Assembly (NCBI GenBank): GCA_028686145.1
Contig: JAQUCQ010000137.1
Location: 1-8,262 of the forward strand
DNA: 8,262 nt
Direction: 5' to 3'
From: Desulfuromonadaceae bacterium
Lineage (GTDB): Bacteria; Desulfobacterota; Desulfuromonadia; Geobacterales; Pseudopelobacteraceae
Shown in pieces: positions 1 to 6,009 of this stretch; the stretch's first letter is position 1; each line of letters begins with the position of its first letter. A program made the position numbers and the translations under genes. Under the pieces are notes generated by a model that saw only the letters and a list, made by a program, of their open reading frames with translations, did not search any database and was not told the origin of the DNA.

Positions 1-471
1 GTCGAATACAGGCTTGTCTTTCATGTTCCGATCAAGGTAATAACAGAGCTCCTCGGGCCAGAACATTCTATCCGTGCCTACAAAACCGGTCGCCAGGAAA
101 ATTGTGACAGGCACACGGTATTTTGCAAGGATTGAGAAGGCCTCAGTGTAGTTATCCCGCCACCCATCATCGAACGTAATTGCGCAGTGCCCGCGGATAT
201 CCCCTCCGTTCAGGACCTTTTCAACCAGATCCTCAAAGAAGACGACCTCGAATCGGTCTCGTAGGAAAGCGATCTGTTTTTCAAAGGAAGACGCGCTAAC
301 GTACATGCCCGACTGGACAAAGTATGGCTGATTGCCGCCTGAGGCCAAGACCCGATGGTACATTAATATAAAAACCTTGTTAGAAAAGCAAAAATGCTCC
401 ATTAAGGAATGAACCATACACAAAGACAGCAACTCTGAAAACATACGTTTTATCACAATCTTTCTAGTCAT
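1..471 (-). CDS. Polysaccharide deacetylase (CE4/NodB fold), 3' end cut by window edge
   Basis: The visible 157 codons are the N-terminal part of a carbohydrate esterase family 4 deacetylase, a metal-dependent enzyme removing N- or O-acetyl groups from polysaccharide. Direct evidence is the strand-1 motif ILMYHRV (residues 35-41) and the NodB motif TFDDGWRDNY (99-108), in which D101 is the expected catalytic base and D102 the metal ligand. A VPVTIFLATGFVGT segment (120-133) and FWPEEL (137-142) follow. The metal-binding H-x3-H motif and the catalytic C-terminal motifs would lie beyond position 1. The ATG at 471 is preceded by GGTGAG and lies 20 nt after the stop of the upstream glycosyltransferase, so it is probably the last visible gene of the same operon. 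The first 30 residues are basic then mildly hydrophobic but do not form a convincing signal peptide, so cellular location is open. Whether the substrate is the polymer or a lipid-linked precursor cannot be told. Confidence 0.88.
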   Translation of the reverse strand, partial: MTRKIVIKRMFSELLSLCMVHSLMEHFCFSNKVFILMYHRVLASGGNQPYFVQSGMYVSASSFEKQIAFLRDRFEVVFFEDLVEKVLNGGDIRGHCAITFDDGWRDNYTEAFSILAKYRVPVTIFLATGFVGTDRMFWPEELCYYLDRNMKDKPVFD

Positions 472-491
472 AATCTCACCAGGCAGTTCAG

Positions 492-1670
492 TCAGTAATA
501 ATGAGAATACAGTCCCTGCATTGTTGCAGTCAGACTCTCGATTTGTCTCTCACGCGAGAATTTTTCAAGAATCCATTCGCGAGCGGCAGTTCCCATGGTT
601 TTCTGGAGTTCCGAGTTATTAAGTAACTGTTCAATCTTATCAGCCAGACCAATATAATCACCTGGCTCGACATAATACCCTGTTTTGCCATTTTTGATAG
701 TCTCCACAAGACCCTGCAAATAAGAGACTATCAACGGGAGCCCAGATGCCGCAATCTCCAGAGAAGACATGGTAAATGAATCCCATCCCGTAGACGCTAT
801 CACCCCAGTGTAGCAGGATGAAAGAATCCGGCTTATATCATCACGATATCCTCCGAAAGTAATGTACTTCTCCGTTTCGGTACCTGAATACATTGGGAAA
901 AATCTTTTCTGTTCCCCATACTTGTTGCCTAGGAAAAGGAAGTGTACATCGTTTTTCTTCCTCACCCGGATCAATTCATTGGCTGCCTCCACGATGACGT
1001 GAACTCCCTTCCTCTCTTCCATGTGGCCCGAATAAAAAATGATCCTACGGTTTTTGGGGATAGTAAAAACTTCATGAGCGTACGATCTATCTAGAGGTGC
1101 CGGTTTGAACTTCTCTGTATCGACACCGATATTAACGATACTTACTTTGCGCAGTTTTACGCCTCGTCCATAGACAGCCGAATCAGCCATTGCTCTTGAC
1201 TCGAATATAAAATGATCCGGCTTATTTCTTATTAATCCAACTTCCAGTCTCTTGAATAATAACTTGACTCCGTGATTGATGCTGCTCATAGGTGCTCCCC
1301 AATAAGATACGAATAGCCTTACGCCAGCGCGCCGCATCACGGAGTAGACGGGGCGAAAAACCGGTTGGTCGAAACCGAAGGCAATCCTGATATTGTTTTC
1401 GCAAATATAATCATGGATTGCGTCGTGGTTTTTTTTGCTGGAGTCCATGGTATCAAACCGGATCACATTCCTGAAATTGCCGGTCAGAAACGCTGGCCAC
1501 CCCCCGTCAAGGCTCGAATAACCAAAATGAATCCTGTCACTGTCCCCCGTAAGCCTCTGTGCCATTTCGAAAAAAACTGTTTCAAGCCTGCCTATCGCAT
1601 AGCCGGTATTAGACCTGCAGTGGAAAAACACTAGGATTCCATCACCGTTCATATTTTTTCCTTCGGTCAT
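492..1670 (-). CDS. GT4-family glycosyltransferase
   Basis: A 392-aa retaining GT-B glycosyltransferase of the GT4 type, which would transfer a sugar from a nucleotide donor to the growing lipid-linked repeat unit on the cytoplasmic membrane face. The N-terminal acceptor domain begins at GILVFF. The C-terminal donor domain starts near VNIGVDTEKF (179-188), followed by the FYSGHMEERKG loop (212-222) and a late GLVETIKNGKTGYYVEPGD segment. The usual E-x7-E motif is present as D297-x7-E305, with aspartate replacing the first glutamate. I chose the ATG at 1670 because it overlaps the phosphatase stop as ATGA and has GAAGG 7 nt upstream. The ATG at 1652 has AAGGA 6 nt upstream and is a real alternative, and the frame stays open to 1718. 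The stop lies 20 nt before the deacetylase start. Donor and acceptor sugars cannot be predicted. Confidence 0.9.
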   Translation of the reverse strand: MTEGKNMNGDGILVFFHCRSNTGYAIGRLETVFFEMAQRLTGDSDRIHFGYSSLDGGWPAFLTGNFRNVIRFDTMDSSKKNHDAIHDYICENNIRIAFGFDQPVFRPVYSVMRRAGVRLFVSYWGAPMSSINHGVKLLFKRLEVGLIRNKPDHFIFESRAMADSAVYGRGVKLRKVSIVNIGVDTEKFKPAPLDRSYAHEVFTIPKNRRIIFYSGHMEERKGVHVIVEAANELIRVRKKNDVHFLFLGNKYGEQKRFFPMYSGTETEKYITFGGYRDDISRILSSCYTGVIASTGWDSFTMSSLEIAASGLPLIVSYLQGLVETIKNGKTGYYVEPGDYIGLADKIEQLLNNSELQKTMGTAAREWILEKFSRERQIESLTATMQGLYSHYY

Positions 1671-2236
1671 ATCCGTGCCTTCATGGCGTGGATTGATCTC
1701 TCGATTTGGCTGAAACATTTTGCAAATATTTCTTCACTCTGTCCAAAAGGATCATTTATATTACACAATATGTTTTCGGGAAATGGGGCAAATTCCCGGA
1801 GAAGCTTGATATTTTCCTTCTTGTGGGGAAACAATTCGACCAGTTTCTTATATTGCCAGAGCTCCATTGCAAGTATCAGGTCTGAATTTTCAAGATCACA
1901 ACATTCCAACCCTTTGGACAAATGCCCCTCTAGGTCTAAACCAAATGTTTTCGAGGTAATTATTGCCTCGAGTGGTGACGGTGTTCTCATGTCAACATTG
2001 AGGCCACAAGACTCTATAGACAGAATTTTGTCCTCTGTTATAGATCTCATGAGATATTCAGCGAAGGCACTTCTGCAGATGTTACCCATGCAGACAAAAA
2101 CTACACTTCTTGTGTAACTTGAGGCTCTTCTACTCCGGGCAAAGCGATAAAGGACAGACTCGTAGATATTACGCAAGAGTAGCTTGACATCCCTTTTTAT
2201 GTTCTTGACCTTGCTGAACATCTTACGTTGTTGCAT
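1667..2236 (-). CDS. Low-molecular-weight protein tyrosine phosphatase (Wzb/Etp-like)
   Basis: A cytoplasmic LMW protein tyrosine phosphatase of about 189 aa. The P-loop is VCMGNICRS, matching C-x5-R-S, with nucleophile C49, phosphate-binding R55 and S56. The general-acid loop is the NDPFG segment with D162. In polysaccharide loci this family (Wzb, Etp, CpsB-like in role) dephosphorylates a tyrosine autokinase controlling polymer length and export. No such kinase is in this window. Family members are usually about 145-155 aa with the cysteine near residue 10. Here about 45 mostly basic residues precede the fold (KVKNIKRDVKLLLRNIYES and onward). The frame is open from a GTG at 2245. I prefer ATG 2236, with AAGG 10 nt upstream. 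ATG 2221 would still leave about 35 extra residues. The gene overlaps the upstream membrane-protein gene by 14 nt and the downstream GT4 gene by 4 nt (ATGA). Confidence 0.9.
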   Translation of the reverse strand: MQQRKMFSKVKNIKRDVKLLLRNIYESVLYRFARSRRASSYTRSVVFVCMGNICRSAFAEYLMRSITEDKILSIESCGLNVDMRTPSPLEAIITSKTFGLDLEGHLSKGLECCDLENSDLILAMELWQYKKLVELFPHKKENIKLLREFAPFPENILCNINDPFGQSEEIFAKCFSQIERSIHAMKARI

Positions 2237-3476
2237 GGCTGACACGCCTTGATTTGGCTATGTTGTTCAATGCGACCGTCATTGATAGATTGATCCAAAA
2301 ATATGGATAGAACAAAACCGTGACGAAGAAGCCACTCACGAGATAACCAACTAATGCGGCATCCAGCCCATGAGCCATATAGTATATGAACTTGTTTTCG
2401 TTTAGGCTGCTTGTCAAAGCGATTCTTCTTGTCTGGCTATTGCTTGTGAAGGTTGAAAATATCAGGAGTATGAATACCGTGAGGCCTGCGTAACCAAGTT
2501 CTGAAAGACACTCCACGAAGATGTTGTGAGATAAAAGGCCATTGCCATCAAAGAATTGCCTGTCCGCAATCTGCCAGTTTTTGTATCCTACTCCTAAGAC
2601 TGGATACATCTCTGCCATCTTAAGCCCCTTTTTCCAGTTATCAAGCCTTTCAACGGAGGTTTTGTCCTCACCGGCCTGCTGAAAGCGCGTGATCTGTTCT
2701 TCCGGAATAAGTTTAAATGCTAGAGTGCCGACGAGCAACAATGCACACAACGCTTTAACCCTGTATCTGCTCTTGAAAAACATCCAGATGATGACCGCCG
2801 CTCCTCCCACCAAGGTCCCCCTGTTCGAACTTGTGATCATTCCCATGAGCCCGGTTAGAGGGAAAAGAGTAAACGCCATCCTTTTCCATTTTGGCCAATA
2901 TTCTTTCAAAGCCATATAGAAATAGAAAGCCAAGGGAAAATAAACACACATCTGGATACCGAATTCACCCGAATTATGAAACCACCCCGGTCCACCTCCG
3001 AATCCCCAGGTCGAATATCCTCTTCCTCCTGTAATCCAGCCTCTAGTACTGAATTGGGCCATTTTAAAACTGCACAAAAGGAATAACAGCATGAATATTA
3101 CATATCTTTTTTCTGTGTTTACAACATTGGTTATCAAGTAATAAATAAGCATCCATGCAATAATATCTGACCAATAGGACATGGATAAATTCAGTGAAAT
3201 TCCGAAAAATGATGACATTAGAATGACCGTTAAAAACATGACCATTAATATATTTGCAGAGTTTCTTACATTGTTTTTAATTTTTTGTAGTGCATATCCT
3301 ATCAAACCCATTGATATGACAATTTTCCCATATGGGAGAATATCTATAGTGGGGTATAAGCTTTGAGGCCTGAAATATTCTAAAAACAGATACAATAAAA
3401 CTATGATATACACCTTACTTTCGTTTCTTAAAGTGTACATAATATTTTTGAATTCTAATTTATATATGTCTGTCAT
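2223..3476 (-). CDS. O-antigen polymerase/ligase-like integral membrane protein (Wzy/WaaL superfamily)
   Basis: A 417-aa polytopic inner-membrane protein with roughly ten hydrophobic segments, beginning with VYIIVLLYLFLEYF (22-35). The second half carries the Wzy_C (PF04932) hallmarks: TSSNRGTLVGG (215-225), then a large periplasmic loop with ERLDNWKKGLKMAEMYPVLGVG (276-297) and LSHNIFVECLSELGYAG (315-331), where H317 is the conserved histidine. An earlier glycine-rich loop (150-171, ending GWFHNSGE) probably faces the periplasm. Members either polymerise undecaprenyl-linked repeat units (Wzy), ligate glycans to lipid A-core (WaaL), or attach glycans to proteins. Presence inside an operon with glycosyltransferases and an LMW phosphatase favours polymerase, by inference. 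The ATG overlaps the preceding GT2 stop as ATGA, which implies translational coupling. The 5' half is very AT-rich compared with the aminotransferase gene, a common trait of wzy genes. Confidence 0.87.
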   Translation of the reverse strand: MTDIYKLEFKNIMYTLRNESKVYIIVLLYLFLEYFRPQSLYPTIDILPYGKIVISMGLIGYALQKIKNNVRNSANILMVMFLTVILMSSFFGISLNLSMSYWSDIIAWMLIYYLITNVVNTEKRYVIFMLLFLLCSFKMAQFSTRGWITGGRGYSTWGFGGGPGWFHNSGEFGIQMCVYFPLAFYFYMALKEYWPKWKRMAFTLFPLTGLMGMITSSNRGTLVGGAAVIIWMFFKSRYRVKALCALLLVGTLAFKLIPEEQITRFQQAGEDKTSVERLDNWKKGLKMAEMYPVLGVGYKNWQIADRQFFDGNGLLSHNIFVECLSELGYAGLTVFILLIFSTFTSNSQTRRIALTSSLNENKFIYYMAHGLDAALVGYLVSGFFVTVLFYPYFWINLSMTVALNNIAKSRRVSHATT

Positions 3477-4405
3477 GACATAACCTCTTTATTGTATTTT
3501 CTTTTTATATCTTTAATCTTTACTATTACCCACTGTGGGAAACAGGTCGAAATCATATACAATAAAGTTTTTAATTTAAAAGGATCGTTAATGTAACTCT
3601 TGATGAAATTGCTTCTAGCCTCTTTCTGTATGCCTTGCGAAAAGTAATGATAGCCTTCTGAAAAGAACAGATTAGAATATTTCTTTCTGATAGCTAACAT
3701 GCCAAGGCGGTTATATAAATCCGGGTATTTTTTCTTTATAATTTCAATACTTGCTTTAACTCCCATATAAATATTGTGATTTTTCCTACTCAAACTCCCT
3801 TCAGTTATACGACATAGAACCATTGGTTTATCAATAAGTTCTACACGAAATCCCATTCCTATTCGCATCCACATGTTGTCATCCTCGGCAACGATCAGCC
3901 CTTCCTCGAACAATCCCACAGTATCGAAAACGTTTTTTCGAACCATCACAGTGGGGGTGGCGACATAACTGTTCAGGAATATGTTTCTGACAATATCACC
4001 GCTCATCAGGCGTTCTCGCTTATTCGCCTTACTCATTGTTATGCCCTGTTCATTGAAGAAACTATTCTCCGTAAAAACCATCCCCAATTTGTCATTGTTA
4101 TTAAACAGCGCAACCTGTTTTTCGAGTTTTTCGGGTAACCACTTGTCATCAGCATCAAGAAAGGCAATCAACTCCCCCTGTGCCATTGAAATGCCAAGAT
4201 TTCTTGCAGCTGAAACGCCACTATTTTCCACATAATAATATCGAACAGTCTGAAATCTGTTTTTAATTATCTCTCTGGTTGTATCAGTTGACCCATCGTC
4301 GATTACTATAATTTCGTAATCTGAATAGGTTTGATGAAGCACACTGTCTAGTGCTTCACAAATGTATTTACCGCTGTTGTACGTTGGTATTATTACGCTA
4401 ATCAC
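3473..4405 (-). CDS. GT2-family glycosyltransferase (GT-A fold)
   Basis: A 310-aa inverting GT-A glycosyltransferase. The first residues VIIPTYNSGKYICEALDSVL form the canonical GT2 start, followed by EIIVIDDGSTD (31-41, nucleotide binding), NSGVSAARNLG (61-71) and the DXD metal/donor site in FLDADDKW (82-89, D84/D86). A catalytic-base region AEDDNMW lies at 173-179. The C-terminal third (about 215-310) is helical and basic without membrane spans, and its GYHYFSQGIQKEARSNF segment resembles the short helical-repeat tails seen on many GT2 enzymes. The start is GTG at 4405, the only initiator consistent with the family N-terminus, with AAAAGG and a 9-nt spacer upstream. It overlaps the TGA of a 38-codon ORF as GTGA, and its own stop overlaps the next start as ATGA. 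The sugar transferred is unknown. The gene is AT-rich relative to its upstream neighbour. Confidence 0.9.
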   Translation of the reverse strand: MISVIIPTYNSGKYICEALDSVLHQTYSDYEIIVIDDGSTDTTREIIKNRFQTVRYYYVENSGVSAARNLGISMAQGELIAFLDADDKWLPEKLEKQVALFNNNDKLGMVFTENSFFNEQGITMSKANKRERLMSGDIVRNIFLNSYVATPTVMVRKNVFDTVGLFEEGLIVAEDDNMWMRIGMGFRVELIDKPMVLCRITEGSLSRKNHNIYMGVKASIEIIKKKYPDLYNRLGMLAIRKKYSNLFFSEGYHYFSQGIQKEARSNFIKSYINDPFKLKTLLYMISTCFPQWVIVKIKDIKRKYNKEVMS

Positions 4406-4518
4406 GTCATTACACCTTTTCGGTTAGTGATCTGGACAAGCTCCGGATAGAGCGGATAAAAAGTCGCAACCCAAAGCAAATCAAGTATCATTATTTTTAT
4501 CTTGTCATTTTTCGACAT
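4402..4518 (-). CDS. Unrecognised 38-aa small ORF bridging two operon genes
   Basis: I do not recognise this product. The ATG at 4518 lies inside the last codons of the aminotransferase gene (14-nt overlap), and the TGA at 4404-4402 overlaps the GTG start of the GT2 gene. It therefore fills the only sizeable gap in the operon with the overlap style of its neighbours. A purine-rich AAGAGAGA lies 5 nt upstream of the ATG, a modest ribosome-binding site. The peptide begins MSKNDKIKIMILDLLWVATF and ends with a basic tail (NRKGVMT). The middle (IKIMILDLLWVATFYPLYP) is hydrophobic enough for a short membrane-associated helix. It could be a real microprotein, a translational-coupling leader for the GT2 gene, or the surviving N-terminus of a deleted enzyme, since hydrophobic strands of this sort open many glycosyltransferases. 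A chance open frame of 38 codons is also possible. Confidence 0.38.
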   Translation of the reverse strand: MSKNDKIKIMILDLLWVATFYPLYPELVQITNRKGVMT

Positions 4519-5713
4519 AAGATCTCTCTTGAAATAACTGCACAATGTCTCTGATATCATTATCGTTCACAAAAGAGTGCACCGGCAGAGCAACCATTCT
4601 TTCGGCAATATCTTTGGCCACTGGAAACGCATTTCCACCGGGAAAGTCCCAAAGCTCATTTATTCCATCAATCGAATCAGGGTAACCGTCTGATATTCCC
4701 AATCCCATCTTCTCGCTTTTGTTGAGTATCCATTTCTTGGTCTCAGCATCTGCAACCAACACGGGAAATCTGATTAAATTAGGTATTGCTCCCCTGCAGC
4801 CACCCGGAAGCGTTATCCCGTATCCGGCAATTTTATTGGCATTTACCAAACGAACTGCCTTGAGCTTTGTAATTGCTGACTTCCATTTTTTTGCCATCCC
4901 TGCCTGGAATGATGACAACCTCCTGATCGGAAAGGATGGATTGAAATGTGTTTCTCCCAGCTTCAAAAATGGTAACGATTTCGGTAACCAGTATATCTTC
5001 GGGTTGATGAGTACCGACAGTGCAACCGCTTGAAGGAACAGTTTCAGACAGCCGAAGTTCCCATATCCTTTAATAGCGGCAAGCCGTTTCTCAAGTATTC
5101 GCCCGATCCGATCATTGTCTGTCAGAATTATGCCACCTTCTACAGTAGAAAAGGCCTTTCCACACCCCATGCTGAATAATCCCACATCTCCGAGCGTTCC
5201 TGTTTTCTTTCCGTCCCATTCACCACCCATTGCCTGGGCGGCGTCTTCTAGGACGAATATATCGCCCCGGCGTATCAAACTCTTTACCCGCTCCACATCG
5301 GCCGTCATGCCAAACAGATGAGTGGGGATCACGCAGAGGAGACGGGGATTTTCCAACTCCTCCACAATACGATCGAAATCAAAATCAAGCGTACCTGGCA
5401 CCATATCGCACAATCTAACTTTGAACCCGGCCCTTACTATCGCTGACGGAACGGAGTAGCAGGTATAGGCCGGGATAAGAACTTCATCTCTTTCCGGATG
5501 TATCTCGTGCAGTGCCTGAAGTATGAGGACAAGAGCCGCCTTCCCGGAAGAAACGGTAAAAGAGTATTTGACCTGATAAAATGCTTTGAGTTCATCCTCG
5601 AACCTCTCAACTATCCCGGCCCCCTTGAAAAAACCGGCAACCCCGAAGACAATATTTTCAAGATGAAGCGGTGACGCTGCCGGAGGGAGAGTTCTACCGA
5701 TACGCATTACCAT
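4505..5713 (-). CDS. DegT/DnrJ/EryC1/StrS-family PLP-dependent sugar aminotransferase
   Basis: A 402-aa fold-type I aminotransferase. The family forms amino sugars from keto-nucleotide sugars, usually with glutamate as donor. Seen in order: IGRTLPPAASP (5-15), SSGKAALVLILQAL (55-68, PLP phosphate-binding helix), PAYTCYSVPSAIVRAG (81-96), LEDAAQAMGG (155-164, D157 pairing with the pyridine nitrogen and Q160) and GCGKAFSTVEGG (183-194), where K186 is the Schiff-base lysine. The C-terminal ALPVHSFVND segment is also typical. A hydrophobic stretch (about 223-250, CLKLFLQAVALSVLINPKIY) interrupts the usual spacing and may contact the membrane or acceptor. The frame opens with TTG at 5731. I chose ATG 5713 because GGGA lies 7 nt upstream, and ATG 5707 is an alternative. 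It is the first gene after the 306-bp spacer and a -24/-12 element, so probably the promoter-proximal gene. The exact sugar substrate cannot be assigned. Confidence 0.88.
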   Translation of the reverse strand: MVMRIGRTLPPAASPLHLENIVFGVAGFFKGAGIVERFEDELKAFYQVKYSFTVSSGKAALVLILQALHEIHPERDEVLIPAYTCYSVPSAIVRAGFKVRLCDMVPGTLDFDFDRIVEELENPRLLCVIPTHLFGMTADVERVKSLIRRGDIFVLEDAAQAMGGEWDGKKTGTLGDVGLFSMGCGKAFSTVEGGIILTDNDRIGRILEKRLAAIKGYGNFGCLKLFLQAVALSVLINPKIYWLPKSLPFLKLGETHFNPSFPIRRLSSFQAGMAKKWKSAITKLKAVRLVNANKIAGYGITLPGGCRGAIPNLIRFPVLVADAETKKWILNKSEKMGLGISDGYPDSIDGINELWDFPGGNAFPVAKDIAERMVALPVHSFVNDNDIRDIVQLFQERSYVEK

Positions 5714-5771
5714 AATGGCATCCCGTCTCAAGTATTAGTAACGCAAACAGCGTAATTGTACTTAAATGGAT

Positions 5772-5787
5772 AGCACCATTAGTGCCA
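5772..5787 (-). promoter_or_regulatory. Sigma-54 (RpoN)-type -24/-12 promoter for the aminotransferase operon
   Basis: The minus strand reads TGGCAC-TAATG-GTGCT. It matches the -24 hexamer exactly and the -12 element (TTGCW) at four of five bases, with GG and GC separated by the required 10 nt. Transcription would start near 5761, leaving a leader of about 48 nt before the ATG at 5713. At least five other TGGCAC hexamers occur on this strand (complements at 1559, 4180, 6668, 7089 and 7437). All lie inside genes and none has GC at the correct spacing, which supports this one. RpoN promoters need an ATP-dependent enhancer-binding protein, and sites for one could lie in the upstream spacer. The GCAC/GTGC symmetry inside the element is noted as an alternative explanation. 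Confidence 0.5.
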
Positions 5788-5859
5788 TAATTATTTGGTT
5801 GTTATTACGGTTAGTTACAAATACTTTTCGGAAATTGGCTACAAAACAAATACTTAATT

Positions 5860-6009
5860 TTATAGCTTTGGAAGTCGTAGAAGCTGTTTTGATGGGGATG
5901 GAAGCGGATTGTAAAATATGTTCACATTGTTAGATTTGGGGCCGGTGATTGTTAACTGCCAATGAAGTAGATTGTTGAATTTCTGAATGTTCGGATTTAT
6001 ATTTTTCAT
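5860..6009 (-). CDS. Doubtful 49-aa ORF immediately after the GT2 gene
   Basis: An open frame begins with ATG 10 nt after the GT2 stop and runs 49 codons to TAA. The product is asparagine- and proline-containing, starts MKNINPNIQKF and ends KQLLRLPKL, with no hydrophobic segment and no motif I recognise. Only a weak AAAAGA precedes the ATG. Its asparagine codons coincide partly with the AACAAT repeats, so the open frame may be a by-product of a regulatory repeat array. It is listed because it is the only minus-strand frame of note in the spacer. A non-coding reading is more likely. Confidence 0.15.
   Translation of the reverse strand: MKNINPNIQKFNNLLHWQLTITGPKSNNVNIFYNPLPSPSKQLLRLPKL
5907..5978. 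repeat. Four spaced ATTGTT-like words, possible activator-binding array
   Basis: On the plus strand the words GATTGTAAA, CATTGTTAG, GATTGTTAA and GATTGTTGA begin at 5907, 5925, 5947 and 5970. The intervals are 18, 22 and 23 bp, close to two helical turns. They lie roughly 135-205 bp upstream of the -12 box of the sigma-54-type element, the range in which enhancer-binding proteins usually act. The words are short and the region is AT-rich, so a chance origin cannot be excluded. Confidence 0.25.
5910..5926. promoter_or_regulatory. Imperfect 17-bp dyad, possible operator
   Basis: TGTAAAATATGTTCACA is symmetric as TGTnAA-N5-TTnACA, the layout expected for a dimeric helix-turn-helix regulator. 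It overlaps the first two ATTGT words and lies about 150 bp upstream of the predicted start site near 5761. The right half resembles a CRP half-site, but the spacing is one base longer than the CRP consensus, so no regulator is assigned. Confidence 0.22.

Noticed and set aside
1683..2117. 144-codon plus-strand open frame
   Set aside because: It lies entirely antisense to the LMW phosphatase, which has intact catalytic motifs. The product has no recognisable domain.
3981..4235. 84-codon plus-strand open frame
   Set aside because: Antisense to the conserved GT-A core of the GT2 gene; a shadow frame.
4441..4470. Short direct repeat TATCCG (twice, minus strand) and GCTC/GAGC arms
   Set aside because: Too short and weak for a terminator or mobile-element end, and it lies inside the candidate small ORF.
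4719..5033. 104-codon plus-strand open frame
   Set aside because: Antisense to the C-terminal half of the aminotransferase; no motif and no ribosome-binding site context.
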